A DNA stretch of 41,060 nt from Desulfuromonadales bacterium (GTDB taxonomy: Bacteria > Desulfobacterota > Desulfuromonadia > Desulfuromonadales > Syntrophotaleaceae): NCBI GenBank assembly GCA_003561875.1, contig PWVL01000183.1:1-41060 (forward strand). Direction: 5' to 3'. The notes below the pieces were generated by a model. That model was not told the origin of the DNA. It did no database searches and saw only the letters and a program-made list of their open reading frames with translations. The position numbers were made by a program, and so were the translations under genes. Of this stretch, positions 24,674 to 33,932 are shown piece after piece (position 1 is the stretch's first letter; the number at the start of each line of letters is the position of its first letter).

Positions 24674-26059
24674 TCAATTCCTTTCGGCCCGTTCCCGGCG
24701 AGCTGATGCGATCTCCCGTTGAACCGCTTCGCGGGCCGTGCCGCCGGTGGCACGGCGGGCGTTGACCGAGGCGTCGAGGGTAACATAGTCGTAGATGTCC
24801 TCATCGATATGTTCAGAAAAAGATCGGAATTCCGCCAGGCTCAGTTCGGGTATGTCCTTGCTCTGTTCGATGCAGTAGCGCACCGTTTTGCCGACGATTT
24901 CGTGGGCGTCGCGAAACGGAACCCCCTTGCGCACCACATAGTCGGCAACATCCGTGGCGGTAGAGAAGCCCCGGGCCGCCGCCTGGCGCATGGAGTCGGC
25001 CTTCACCGAGAGCTGAGCGATCATGTCGGCAAAGATCTTCAGGCTGCCGATCACCGTGTCGAGGGTGTCGAACAGGGGTTCCTTGTCCTCCTGCATGTCC
25101 TTGTTATAGGCCAGGGGCAGGGCTTTCATGACCGTCAGCAGACCCATCAGGTTGCCGTAGACACGGCCGGTTTTGCCCCGCACCAGTTCCGGAACGTCGG
25201 GGTTCTTTTTCTGCGGCATGATAGAACTGCCGGTACAGAACGCGTCGGAGAGGGTAATGAAATCAAAATCGGCGCTTGACCACAGGATCAGCTCTTCCGA
25301 GAAGCGGGACAGGTGCATCATCAGAATGGACGCGGCCGCGCAGAATTCGAGGGCAAAATCCCGGTCGGAAACCGAATCCAGGCTGTTGCGGGTCACGCCG
25401 GCGAAACCGAGCTGCTCGGCAACGAATTCCCGGTCGATGGGAAAGGTGGTGCCGGCCAGAGCGCCGGCGCCCAGAGGCAGTACGTTGAGGCGCTTGAAGA
25501 GATCGGAAAAGCGCCCGGCATCCCGCCGCAGCATTTCGTAGTAGGCCAGCAGATGGTGGGAAAAGAGCACCGGCTGGGCGGTCTGCAGGTGGGTATAGCC
25601 GGGCATGATAACCCCCAGGTTGGCCTCGGCCTGATTCAGGAGCGCTTCCTGCAGACGATCGAGGTACTCCTGAATGCGGTTCAGCTCGTCCCGCAGGTAC
25701 AGGCGGATATCCAGCGCCACCTGGTCGTTGCGGGAGCGGGCGGTGTGCAGTTTGCCGCCCACCGGGCCGATGCGTTCGATGAGCCGCGCCTCGATATTCA
25801 TGTGGATATCTTCCAGAGCTACGGAAAATTCGAAATCGCCCTGTTCGATATCGGCGAGAATTGCTTCGAGACCGTCGACAATGGTCCGGGCTTCCCCTTC
25901 CGCAATGATGCCCTGGCGGGCCAGCATGCGGGCGTGGGCGATGGAGCCCTGAATATCGTAACGGTAAAGACGCTGGTCAAAGTCGATGGAGGCCGTAAAG
26001 GCTTCCACAAATTGATCGGTGGGCTGGGTAAAGCGCCCGGCCCAGGGTTTCTTGCTCAT
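24674..26059 (-). CDS. argH: Argininosuccinate lyase
   Basis: This fumarase-superfamily enzyme splits argininosuccinate into arginine and fumarate, the last step of arginine synthesis. It has 461 residues. The superfamily signature [12 protein letters not shown] is intact, with the catalytic Ser in that loop, and the N-terminal WAGRF and the TARSRND segment are as expected. GGAG before ATG 26059 gives a usable site. It is 80 bases downstream of argG. That gap contains a small hairpin (GGGCTTT/AAAGCCC, 26098-26117) that could slow transcription between the two genes. Confidence 0.97.
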   Translation of the reverse strand: MSKKPWAGRFTQPTDQFVEAFTASIDFDQRLYRYDIQGSIAHARMLARQGIIAEGEARTIVDGLEAILADIEQGDFEFSVALEDIHMNIEARLIERIGPVGGKLHTARSRNDQVALDIRLYLRDELNRIQEYLDRLQEALLNQAEANLGVIMPGYTHLQTAQPVLFSHHLLAYYEMLRRDAGRFSDLFKRLNVLPLGAGALAGTTFPIDREFVAEQLGFAGVTRNSLDSVSDRDFALEFCAAASILMMHLSRFSEELILWSSADFDFITLSDAFCTGSSIMPQKKNPDVPELVRGKTGRVYGNLMGLLTVMKALPLAYNKDMQEDKEPLFDTLDTVIGSLKIFADMIAQLSVKADSMRQAAARGFSTATDVADYVVRKGVPFRDAHEIVGKTVRYCIEQSKDIPELSLAEFRSFSEHIDEDIYDYVTLDASVNARRATGGTAREAVQREIASARRERAERN

Positions 26060-26139
26060 ATCGGGTGTGCTCCTGAATCGATGCGGTCACAAAATCCGGG
26101 CTTTGCGGCAAAAGCCCTTAAACACGCTGCACCTCGAGC

Positions 26140-27363
26140 TCAGCTGAGGCGTTTCTTGCGCATGGCGCTGCGAATCCGCAGGCGCAGGGCGTTGAGACGG
26201 ATAAACCCTTCGGCATCGGCCTGATTGTAAACCTCATCAGCTTCGAAAGTGGCAATTTCCGGATCGAACAGGCTGTCACTGGCCGACTTCCGCCCAACCA
26301 CCCGGCAGTGTCCCTTGTAGAGCATGACCCGGGCCACGCCGTTGACGCACTGCTGAGCCTCGTCGATGAGCGTCTGCAGCACTTCCCGTTCCGGAGCGAA
26401 CCAGTAGCCGTTGTAGACCATGGTGGCATAGCGGGGAATCAGCGAGTCCCGCAGGTTGAGCACCTCCCGATCCATGGTGATCTGCTCCACACCCCGGTGG
26501 GCTTCTTCCAGAATGGTGCCGCCCGGTGTTTCATAAACTCCGCGGCTCTTCATGCCGATGAAGCGGTTTTCCATGATGTCGGCCCGGCCGATGCCGTGCC
26601 TGCCCCCAAGTTCATTGAGCCTGGCCAGCAGTTGGGCCGGCGAAAGAGCCTCGCCGTTGATGGCCACCGGATCGCCGTGGCGGAATTCGATTTCCACATA
26701 CTGGGGACTGTCCGGAGCCTTCTCGGGGTTGGTGGAGAGGACGTACATCTCCTCCGGTGCTTCGGCCCAGGGATCTTCGAGGATCCCTCCTTCAAAAGAA
26801 ATGTGCAGCAGGTTGCGGTCACTGCTCCAGGGCCGTTTCTTGCTTACCGGTACCGGGATACCGTGGTTTTTGGCGTAAGCGATAAGGGCCTCGCGGCTGT
26901 TGAGATCCCACTCCCGCCAGGGGGCGATAATCTTGATTTCCGGGTTGAAATGGTAATAGCCCAGCTCGAAGCGCACCTGATCATTGCCCTTGCCGGTCGC
27001 TCCGTGGCAGACCGCGTCGGCACCTTCAGCGGCGGCAATTTCCATCTGCTTTTTGGCGATCAGCGGGCGGGCGATGGAGGTGCCGAGAAAGTAGCGGCCT
27101 TCATAGATGGCGTTGGCGCGAAACATGGGAAACACGAAGTCCCGCACGAACTCTTCCCGCAAGTCTTCGATGTAGCACTTGGCGGCGCCGGTCTGCCGAG
27201 CTTTCTCCGGAATGCCGTCAAGCTCTTCGGCCTGACCGAGATCGGCGGAAAAAGCGATGACTTCACAGTCGTATTCTTCAATGAGCCAGCGCAGGATAAT
27301 CGAGGTATCGAGTCCTCCCGAATAGGCCAGTACGGCTTTGCTGACGGAACCTTTTTTAGACAT
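26140..27363 (-). CDS. argG: Argininosuccinate synthase
   Basis: This PP-loop ATP-dependent ligase joins citrulline and aspartate. It has 407 residues, which is standard. The loop is YSGGLDTS (residues 14-21), followed by [10 protein letters not shown] and GNDQVRFE, which are family signatures for citrulline and aspartate binding. AAGGAG seven bases before ATG 27363 is clear. It is separated from argF by the RDD protein and by the 118-bp repeat, so argG-argH may be transcribed partly apart from argB-argD-argF. Confidence 0.97.
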   Translation of the reverse strand: MSKKGSVSKAVLAYSGGLDTSIILRWLIEEYDCEVIAFSADLGQAEELDGIPEKARQTGAAKCYIEDLREEFVRDFVFPMFRANAIYEGRYFLGTSIARPLIAKKQMEIAAAEGADAVCHGATGKGNDQVRFELGYYHFNPEIKIIAPWREWDLNSREALIAYAKNHGIPVPVSKKRPWSSDRNLLHISFEGGILEDPWAEAPEEMYVLSTNPEKAPDSPQYVEIEFRHGDPVAINGEALSPAQLLARLNELGGRHGIGRADIMENRFIGMKSRGVYETPGGTILEEAHRGVEQITMDREVLNLRDSLIPRYATMVYNGYWFAPEREVLQTLIDEAQQCVNGVARVMLYKGHCRVVGRKSASDSLFDPEIATFEADEVYNQADAEGFIRLNALRLRIRSAMRKKRLS

Positions 27364-27425
27364 GGAATCTCCTTGTTTCGTAAATATCCCGCTCGACGGC
27401 TTGGCAAGGCCAGGCAGAGGATGAA

Positions 27426-28013
27426 TTAGAGCTTGATGACGCAGCTGCCGGAAATCTTGTCGTGCAGGCCCTGCTTGCGTTCATCAAAGGCGACCATCAG
27501 GTAACCGATGCCGAGCAGGATTCCCGAGAGGAATTTGCCGATGATTTCCCGCAGGGCCGCCTTGCCGTAGCCCAGTTCGCTGCCGTCGACGGCAATGACC
27601 TTGATGCGCAGGGCCATCTTGCCCAGGGTCTGGCCACAGGAACCGGTGAAGATAACGTAGTAAAGAACGCTCAGAACGCTGCTGAACATCCAGATCAGAA
27701 TCACTACCGACCCTTCCGAGCGGCTCATGCCGCCGAAAAACGAGCCGCTGATGCCGAGTATCAGGCCGCTGAAAAGCTGCAGAAAAAAAACCACAATGGA
27801 ATCGATAAGGGAGGCGACCACCCGTAGCCAGAATCCGGCATAGCAGCCTGCTGCCTTCGAGGCCGCCGCGTCGGTCTTTTCCGGCCCCGGTTGCGGCTTT
27901 TCGAAAGGAAAGGACTGGCCGCAGCTCGGACAACGGACCTGGCGGGTATTGGCCGGTATGGCAGTCTCGGCTACTTCCTTGCTGAAGCCGCAATGGGGGC
28001 AGCAGAGGTTCAT
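27426..28013 (-). CDS. RDD family membrane protein with N-terminal zinc finger
   Basis: This encodes 195 residues. The N-terminus is an MJ0042/zinc-ribbon-like finger with Cys5, Cys8, Cys28 and Cys31. A linker with acidic and Ala-rich residues leads to the RDD domain, whose three or so membrane segments include the motif [12 protein letters not shown] and the end [15 protein letters not shown], both signatures of the family. RDD proteins are poorly characterised; some act as transporters or in ion tolerance. It lies between argF and argG, 62 bases from argG, in the same direction. A role in arginine metabolism is not implied. GGATGAC before ATG 28013 is the likely ribosome site. Confidence 0.86.
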   Translation of the reverse strand: MNLCCPHCGFSKEVAETAIPANTRQVRCPSCGQSFPFEKPQPGPEKTDAAASKAAGCYAGFWLRVVASLIDSIVVFFLQLFSGLILGISGSFFGGMSRSEGSVVILIWMFSSVLSVLYYVIFTGSCGQTLGKMALRIKVIAVDGSELGYGKAALREIIGKFLSGILLGIGYLMVAFDERKQGLHDKISGSCVIKL

Positions 28014-28096
28014 GTCATCCTCCCGAATTCGTTTTCATCCGGAAACGGCCCTTTTCCACTGTAGCGGCGTCAATCTACAGGTTTGCTTGTGACTCG

Positions 28097-28139
28097 GACC
28101 ATCCCTGGCCCTCGCCCTTCGGGCAGCCAGGGGCTGTCC
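28097..28139. other. Nested hairpin beside the repeat
   Basis: Outer arms CCCTGGC (28103-28109) and GCCAGGG (28126-28132) enclose GCCC/GGGC (28114-28117 and 28121-28124) with loop TTC; GGAC and GTCC extend it. It lies 22 bases before the 118-bp repeat copy 2. It may be part of a longer repeat unit whose equivalent would fall left of the window for copy 1. Confidence 0.6.
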
Positions 28140-28161
28140 ATTTCCTCTATCCTGTGAAAAT

Positions 28162-28279
28162 GTGCGGCGTACCGATGTACGCCTCCGCGCAACCCTTTGA
28201 TTTCCTTGCCACAACGAAAAATTGCTGGTTTCCCATATGAAAACTGCGCTGTGTCCATCCGGAGTTTCCGGATGGACAC
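28162..28279. repeat. 118-bp dispersed structured repeat, copy 2
   Basis: This is 117/118 identical to bases 1-118 and carries the same two hairpins; the 13-bp one is at 28251-28279. It begins 8 bases beyond the argF stop, again with the 13-bp hairpin nearest the stop. A short reverse frame runs through it (28070-28279), but its composition and the repeat structure make coding unlikely. Confidence 0.9.
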
Positions 28280-28287
28280 GAATTTGA

Positions 28288-29196
28288 TTATTTCATCAGG
28301 GTGGCCATGATGGCTTTTTGAACATGCAGGCGGTTTTCCGCCTCATCGAAAACCACCGAATGAGGCCCCTCGATCACCTCATCGGTGATTTCCTCGTCAC
28401 GATGTGCCGGCAGGCAGTGCAGCACGATGCACTCGGGGTCGGCCACCTCAAGCACCTCGCGGTTAATCTGAAAACCGGTGAAGGCCTTTTCGCGGGCTTT
28501 TTGTTCCTGCTCCCGGCCCATGCTGGCCCAGACATCCGTATTCAGCACCTGGGCGCCGCGGGCCGCCTGCAGCGGATCATTGGTGTAGGTGATGCGGGCC
28601 CCCATCCTTTCGGCACGGGAGCGGACCCCGGGATCGGGCTCGTAACCGACGGGGGTGGCGATCCGCAGTTCAAACCCGAATACCGCGGCGGCATTGATCC
28701 AACTGTTGGCCATGTTGTTGCCGTCACCGATCCAGCAGTAGGTCTGATTCCGATAGTCCTGTTTGTGTTCGATGACGGTAAAAAGATCGGCCATCAACTG
28801 GCAGGGATGGAAGCTGTCCGTCAGGCCGTTGATGACCGGAATGTCCGAAAGCCGGGCCAGTTCTTCCACGGCCGCATGGGAAAAGGTGCGAATCATGATG
28901 CCGTCCACGTAACGGGACATGACCCGGGCGGTGTCCTTGATCGGTTCGCCCCGACCCATCTGGGTGGTGCTTGAGGAAAGGAACAGGGCATGACCACCGA
29001 GCTGGTACATGCCGACTTCAAAAGAAACCCGGGTGCGGGTCGAGCTTTTCTCAAACAGCATCCCCAGGGTTTTGCCCTTGAGCAGGTGATGGCTTTCTTG
29101 CCGCTTCTGCCTGGCCTTGAGATCCCGGGTCAGGTCAAAAATGGCCTCAAGCTCCGCGACGGTCCAGTCGGTAAGGCAGAGAAAGTCCTTTTTCAC
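28288..29196 (-). CDS. argF: Ornithine carbamoyltransferase
   Basis: This enzyme transfers the carbamoyl group to ornithine to give citrulline. It has 302 residues. The carbamoyl phosphate site STRTR (in KSSTRTRVSF), the HPCQ motif, and HCLPAHRDEE near the C-terminus mark it as the ornithine rather than the aspartate enzyme. The second of two GTG codons, 29196, has AGGAGG seven bases upstream and gives the typical KKDFLCLTD opening; the first GTG (29202) is too close to that site. It follows argD by 57 bases. The 118-bp repeat sits directly behind its stop codon. Confidence 0.96.
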   Translation of the reverse strand: MKKDFLCLTDWTVAELEAIFDLTRDLKARQKRQESHHLLKGKTLGMLFEKSSTRTRVSFEVGMYQLGGHALFLSSSTTQMGRGEPIKDTARVMSRYVDGIMIRTFSHAAVEELARLSDIPVINGLTDSFHPCQLMADLFTVIEHKQDYRNQTYCWIGDGNNMANSWINAAAVFGFELRIATPVGYEPDPGVRSRAERMGARITYTNDPLQAARGAQVLNTDVWASMGREQEQKAREKAFTGFQINREVLEVADPECIVLHCLPAHRDEEITDEVIEGPHSVVFDEAENRLHVQKAIMATLMK

Positions 29197-29253
29197 GATC
29201 ACTCCTCCTGATTTCAGGTAAAGGGAAAGACGACGGATGAAAAAAGACCGCCG

Positions 29254-30447
29254 TCAAATCTTGCGCAGTATGTCGTCCAGCAGGGTAACCGCCTCGTCGA
29301 TTTCTTCTCTGGTGACGATGAGCGGCGGCAGGAATCGCAGCACCGTGTCGGCGGTACAGTTGATGAGCAAGCCTCGGTGCAGGGCTTCAAGCACGATATC
29401 GGCTCCCGGTATTGTCAGCTCCATGCCGATGATCAGGCCCCGGCCACGCACCTCCCTGACAAAGGGATAGCGGTCCCGCAACTGTTCCAGCCGTTCCCGC
29501 AGGTAGGCGCCCATGGCCACGCAGTTGTCCAGAACGCCGTCGTCGATAAGGGTCCGCATGGCGGCCAGGGCGGCGTAGGTCATGAGAGGATTGCCGCCGA
29601 AAGTGGAACCGTGGGACCCGGGGCCGAAGCAGGCAGCGGCGGCCTCCGAGGCGATCATGGCGCCGATGGGCGGACCGCCGGCCAGGGCTTTGGCCAGGGT
29701 CATGACGTCCGGAGCCACCCCGTCCTGCTCGTAGGCGAACAGGGTGCCGGTGCGGCCGCAGCCGACCTGCACCTCGTCAAATACCAGCATGAGGTCGTGT
29801 TCGTCGCAGATGCGGCGTACCGCCTGCAGATAGCCGGCAGGCGCCACCCGTACACCGCCTTCCCCCTGCACCGGTTCCAGCATCACGGCGCAGATCCGAG
29901 GGGTAATCGCCCGGTGCAGGGCTTCGGCGTCGCCAAAGGGGACGTAATGAAACCCGGGCAGCATGGGATTGAAGCCGGCCTTGACCTTGTCCTGACCGGT
30001 GGCGCTGATGGTGCCGATGGTACGGCCGTGAAAGGATGCCAGGGCGGTGATGACTTCGAAGCGATCGCGGCCGTATTTCTCGGCGCTGTATTTGCGGACC
30101 AGTTTCATGGCCGCTTCGTTGGCCTCGGCCCCGCTGTTGCAGAAAAACACCCGGTCGCCAAAAGAGTATCGACACAGCAGTTCGGCCAGTTCGGTCTGGG
30201 CCGGAATGTGAAAATAGTTGGAGCAGTGGATCAGTTCGGCGGCCTGCTGCTGCAGAGCGGCGACCACGGCGGGGTGACAGTGTCCGAGATTGTTGACCGC
30301 CACGCCGGCCAGAAAGTCCAGGTAAGGCTTGCCGTCCACGTCCCACAACCGGCAACCCCGGCCGCGGGCAGCCACCAGCGGATAGCGGGCATAGGTCTTG
30401 ACCAGGGACCGGTCCCCGCGGGCGATCCATTGTTCAGAAGCGGTCAT
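29254..30447 (-). CDS. argD: Acetylornithine aminotransferase
   Basis: This PLP class III aminotransferase makes N-acetylornithine from the semialdehyde and glutamate; ArgD enzymes often also act on succinyl-diaminopimelate intermediates. It has 397 residues. FDEVQVGCGRTG and the PLP lysine in TLAKALAGG are present, with GAEANEAAMKL earlier. Its ATG overlaps the argB stop by one base (TGATG), which couples the two. The nearby ribosome site is GGGAGG. ArgC, needed to supply its substrate, is not in the window, nor is ArgJ/ArgA. Confidence 0.95.
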   Translation of the reverse strand: MTASEQWIARGDRSLVKTYARYPLVAARGRGCRLWDVDGKPYLDFLAGVAVNNLGHCHPAVVAALQQQAAELIHCSNYFHIPAQTELAELLCRYSFGDRVFFCNSGAEANEAAMKLVRKYSAEKYGRDRFEVITALASFHGRTIGTISATGQDKVKAGFNPMLPGFHYVPFGDAEALHRAITPRICAVMLEPVQGEGGVRVAPAGYLQAVRRICDEHDLMLVFDEVQVGCGRTGTLFAYEQDGVAPDVMTLAKALAGGPPIGAMIASEAAAACFGPGSHGSTFGGNPLMTYAALAAMRTLIDDGVLDNCVAMGAYLRERLEQLRDRYPFVREVRGRGLIIGMELTIPGADIVLEALHRGLLINCTADTVLRFLPPLIVTREEIDEAVTLLDDILRKI

Positions 30448-31334
30448 CAGGAAAACCTCCCTACGGCTGTGCCGATCCCCTTATCGGTGAAAATTTCCAG
30501 GAGACAGGCGTGATTAACCCGCCCATCAATGATGTGGGCTTTGTGAACGCCTTCGCCGATGGCATCGCAGCAGCAGTTGATCTTGGGAATCATGCCGCCG
30601 CTGATGGTGCCGTCGTTGATGAGGTCGGGAGCCCGCTGAACATCGATGGTGGAGATCAGCCGACCGCTTTTGTCCTTGATTCCTTCAATGTCGGTGAGCA
30701 GAATCAGTTTTTCGGCCCGCAGGGCCCCGGCGATGCGGCCGGCCACCAGGTCGGCGTTGATATTGTAGGTTTCGCCGTTGAGACCGGCCCCCACCGGGGC
30801 GATGACCGGAATGAAGCCGCCTTCCTCCAGAACATTGATCACCTCCGGGTGGATCCTCTCCACTTCGCCGACCAACCCCACGTCGATGATTTCCGGGGTC
30901 AGGGTGTCGGGGTTAATCGCCGTGACCTCCAGCTTGCGGGCTATTACCAGCCGGCCGTCCTTGCCGCTCAAACCCACTGCCTTGCCACCGAAGTGGTTGA
31001 TGTTGGAAACAATTTCCTTGTTGACCTTGCCGCCCAGCACCATCTCCACCACATCCATGGTCTCGGTGTCCGTCACTCGCATACCCTGCACGAATCGGGT
31101 CGGTTTGCCCATCGCCTGCAGAACCTGACCGATCTGTGGACCACCGCCGTGAACCACCACCGGGTTGAGGCCGATGGCCTTGAGCAGAATCACGTCCCGG
31201 GCAAAGCCCTGCTTGAGGCGTTCCTCCACCATGGCGTTGCCACCGTACTTGATGACGATGGTCTTGTTGGCGAAGCGTTTGATGTAGGGCAGGGCTTCCA
31301 TCAGCACGCCGGCTTTTTTGATCAGTTCTTCCAT
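30447..31334 (-). CDS. argB: Acetylglutamate kinase
   Basis: This amino-acid kinase phosphorylates N-acetylglutamate and is usually the arginine-sensing step. It has 295 residues. The nucleotide-binding IKYGGNAM motif (about residues 28-35) and HGGGPQIG (substrate) are intact, and INADLVAG is in the C-terminal half. The helix before the first strand ([19 protein letters not shown]) is the N-terminal helix typical of arginine-inhibited hexameric enzymes, so feedback control is likely. The ATG at 31334 has only AGGAAAG twelve bases away, a weak site. It lies 132 bases after hslU. Confidence 0.96.
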   Translation of the reverse strand: MEELIKKAGVLMEALPYIKRFANKTIVIKYGGNAMVEERLKQGFARDVILLKAIGLNPVVVHGGGPQIGQVLQAMGKPTRFVQGMRVTDTETMDVVEMVLGGKVNKEIVSNINHFGGKAVGLSGKDGRLVIARKLEVTAINPDTLTPEIIDVGLVGEVERIHPEVINVLEEGGFIPVIAPVGAGLNGETYNINADLVAGRIAGALRAEKLILLTDIEGIKDKSGRLISTIDVQRAPDLINDGTISGGMIPKINCCCDAIGEGVHKAHIIDGRVNHACLLEIFTDKGIGTAVGRFS

Positions 31335-31466
31335 GGAGCGGTTGCTTTCCTGAGTTCGGGGTTGAGAACAACAAACCGTGCCCGCCGGGAAGATTCGGGC
31401 TTCGGGATAATGAAAAAAACTCTCCGAAAAGGGGGAATGCTGCAGGTCTTTCCCTGGTTCCGGCTG

Positions 31467-32798
31467 TCAGAGGATATAGCGCGACAGATCCTCGTCCCGG
31501 GCAATGGCCGCCAGGTGATCCCGCACGTAGGCGGCGTCGATGCGCACCCGTCGCTCCGACCGTTCCGGGGCCTCAAAGGAGAGATCCTCCAGCAACTTTT
31601 CCAGGATAGTGTGCAGACGCCGGGCGCCGATGTTCTCGGTGCGATCGTTGACCAATGCGGCGGTCCGGGCGATTTCGCCGACGGCGTCCTCGGCAAAATC
31701 CAGTTCGATGCCTTCCGTCGCCAGCAGGGCCCGGTATTGGCGGATCAAGGCGTTGCGGGGTTCGGTGAGAATCCGCACGAATTCCTTCTCGCCCAGGCTG
31801 TCCAGTTCCACGCGTATCGGAAATCGGCCCTGCAACTCGGGAATCAGATCCGAGGGTTTGGCGATGTGGAAGGCGCCGGCAGCGACGAACAGAATGTGGT
31901 CGGTCTTGACCGGACCGTATTTGGTATTGACTGTGCAGCCCTCGACAATCGGCAGAATGTCCCGCTGTACCCCTTCACGGGACACATCGGGGCCCTGACG
32001 GCCGCTGCGGGTGGCGATTTTGTCGATCTCGTCCACAAAGATAATGCCGCTCTGTTCCACCCGTTCCTTGGCCAGAACCGTGACCTTGTCCATGTCGACC
32101 AACCGTTCCGCCTCTTCTTCGATGAGCAGTTCCCGGGCCTCGGTCACGGTAAGTCGACGCCTCCGGGTCTGTTTGGGAAACAGGTTGCCGAACATCTCCT
32201 TGATGTTGAAACCCATCTCTTCGGTTCCCTGCGGGGTGAAAATCTCCATAGTCGGCGTTCGTGCGGTACGGGTTTCCAGTTCCACCGTGCGGTCATCGAG
32301 TTTGCCTTGCCGCAGCAGCTTGCGCAGTTTGTCCCGGGTCCCGCCGGCAGCGGCGCCGTCCTCTTCCTCGACGCTTTTTTCAGTTCCGGGAAGCAACAGG
32401 TCGAGCAGCCGTTCCTCGGCGGCGTCCTCGGCCTTGATTCCAACCGCCCGCGCTTCTTCGTCCCGGACCATGATGATCGACAGATCCACCAGGTCGCGGA
32501 CCATGCTCTCCACGTCCCGGCCGACGTAGCCGACCTCGGTGAATTTGCTGGCTTCGACCTTGATAAAGGGGGCCTGGGCCAGCTTGGCAAGACGCCGGGC
32601 GATCTCGGTTTTGCCGACTCCGGTAGCACCGATCATGATGATGTTTTTGGGAACGATTTCGTCCCGCAGATCGGCGGCTACCTGCTGGCGCCGCCAGCGA
32701 TTGCGCAGGGCTATGGCGACGGCGCGTTTGGCGTTCTGCTGGCCGATGATATAGCGATCCAGTTCCGAAACGATTTCTCGTGGAGTGAAGTTGGTCAC
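31467..32798 (-). CDS. hslU: HslU, ATPase subunit of the HslVU protease
   Basis: This AAA+ unfoldase feeds proteins into HslV. It has 443 residues, the family norm. Walker A is GATGVGKT (57-64), Walker B FVDEIDK in the I-domain-flanked ATPase, and the arginine/sensor region is GRFPIRVEL. The C-terminus DLSRYIL is the tail that inserts in HslV. The start is GTG 32798, which shares GTGA with the hslV stop (4-base overlap); an ATG at 32822 would overlap hslV too far. The I-domain (about residues 110-240) contains an acidic, Glu-rich stretch. The hslV-hslU pair heads the arginine block. Confidence 0.96.
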   Translation of the reverse strand: MTNFTPREIVSELDRYIIGQQNAKRAVAIALRNRWRRQQVAADLRDEIVPKNIIMIGATGVGKTEIARRLAKLAQAPFIKVEASKFTEVGYVGRDVESMVRDLVDLSIIMVRDEEARAVGIKAEDAAEERLLDLLLPGTEKSVEEEDGAAAGGTRDKLRKLLRQGKLDDRTVELETRTARTPTMEIFTPQGTEEMGFNIKEMFGNLFPKQTRRRRLTVTEARELLIEEEAERLVDMDKVTVLAKERVEQSGIIFVDEIDKIATRSGRQGPDVSREGVQRDILPIVEGCTVNTKYGPVKTDHILFVAAGAFHIAKPSDLIPELQGRFPIRVELDSLGEKEFVRILTEPRNALIRQYRALLATEGIELDFAEDAVGEIARTAALVNDRTENIGARRLHTILEKLLEDLSFEAPERSERRVRIDAAYVRDHLAAIARDEDLSRYIL

Positions 32799-33328
32799 GG
32801 CAGACTCTCGGTGGCGATACAATCGTTGGTGTGGACGCAGATGTCGGCGGCGATCTTCAACGAGGCTTCGGCGATGTCCAGAGCGTCCAGATTCGAGTAC
32901 AGCAACAAAGCCTTGGCAGCGGCCTGGGCGAAGGAACCGCCGGAACCGATGGCGGCAATGCCGTCATCCGGTTCGATGACATCTCCAGCGCCGGACAGCA
33001 CCAGGGTGCAGGAAGCGTCGGCAACGATCAGCAGGGCTTCCAGCTTGCGCAGTATCTGGTCCGTACGCCAGTCTTTGGCCAGTGCTACCGCCGCCTTGGG
33101 CAGGTTGCCGCGAAACTCCTGTACCTTGTTTTCAAACTTTTCGAACAGGGTAAAGGCATCTGCGGTGCTGCCAGCGAAACCGGCCAGAATCTGCTCGTTG
33201 TAGATGCGCCGGATTTTGCGGGCCGTGTGCTTCATGACCGTGTTGCCCAGAGTGACCTGGCCGTCCCCGGCCATGGCCACGCGGCCGTTTTTGCGAACGC
33301 AGAGGATGGTTGTTCCACGAAAGTCCAT
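32795..33328 (-). CDS. hslV: HslV, proteolytic subunit of the HslVU protease
   Basis: This N-terminal-nucleophile threonine protease forms double hexameric rings. It has 177 residues. The sequence opens MDFRGTT; the catalytic Thr is Thr6 after removal of MDFRG, a short propeptide also seen in related bacteria, where E. coli starts MTT. The GDGQVTLG and [11 protein letters not shown] motifs match. GAGGG precedes ATG 33328. A possible -10 (TAGAAT) lies about 45 bases upstream but its -35 is weak. No sigma32-type box is seen, so heat-shock control is not evident from the sequence. Confidence 0.96.
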   Translation of the reverse strand: MDFRGTTILCVRKNGRVAMAGDGQVTLGNTVMKHTARKIRRIYNEQILAGFAGSTADAFTLFEKFENKVQEFRGNLPKAAVALAKDWRTDQILRKLEALLIVADASCTLVLSGAGDVIEPDDGIAAIGSGGSFAQAAAKALLLYSNLDALDIAEASLKIAADICVHTNDCIATESLP

Positions 33329-33526
33329 GATCCCTCTTCACCGAGCGAAAAGTTGGAAAAATAGCGCACATTCTAACACAGCGCCGCAATCGAAAAAAGA
33401 AAAATGGCAGAGGCAAAGGGCTTTGTCAAGGCCCGCTCACTGCGGATGCAGAGGCGCTGCGACGGTGTTCCGAGGCTGAAGGGGGAGGAGGCCGGAAGGG
33501 TTGACGGATAGACAGCCGGCGGTCGA

Positions 33527-33871
33527 CTATTTTAACGGTGGCGTGAACAGGGCCAGCAGTTCAACGGGATCGGCACCTTCATTTCTCAGGCCGTGAGTGA
33601 CGCCGGCAGGGGCGACAACGCAGTCGCCGGCCTGTAGCGGCGTCTCCAGACCGTTCATGCAGCAAATCGCCTTGCCGCTGAGAATGTAGAAGGTTTCCCT
33701 TTGCCGGTCATGACAATGAGGGCGAATTTCGCCCCCTGGGGCGATCTGTCCCCGGTGAACCGACAACTCCGGATGCAGATCCGCCGTCACCAGATCCCGC
33801 AGCAGAAAGCGGTCGTGGGCTGGATGAAGGTAAGGTGTCTTATCGACGCTGCGGCGGATGGTTCCCGGCAT
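33527..33871 (-). CDS. Small cupin-domain protein
   Basis: This encodes 114 residues that form a single cupin barrel. Motif 1 is RPHCHDRQRETFYILSG with two His and a Glu as metal ligands; motif 2 has GDCVVAPAGVTHGLRNEG with the last His. The metal and reaction cannot be read; single-domain cupins include isomerases, dioxygenases and sugar-binding proteins. The start ATG 33871 has AGG close upstream; the frame is open to 33958 but would run into alaS. It lies 61 bases downstream of alaS and 198 bases upstream of hslV, in the same direction as both. Confidence 0.8.
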   Translation of the reverse strand: MPGTIRRSVDKTPYLHPAHDRFLLRDLVTADLHPELSVHRGQIAPGGEIRPHCHDRQRETFYILSGKAICCMNGLETPLQAGDCVVAPAGVTHGLRNEGADPVELLALFTPPLK

Positions 33872-33932
33872 GATGACCTCGCTGGGTGAAAGAGTTGTTC
33901 GTGGCGGCGGCAATGTGGGTACGAAGGCGTAT

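Noticed and set aside
28070-28279. A 69-residue reverse-strand protein through repeat copy 2
   Set aside because: It lies within the structured repeat and its adjacent hairpin; no ribosome site or domain.
30510-33203. An 897-codon plus-strand frame opposite argB, hslU and hslV
   Set aside because: It runs antisense through three well-identified genes and across their boundaries; no recognisable motif.
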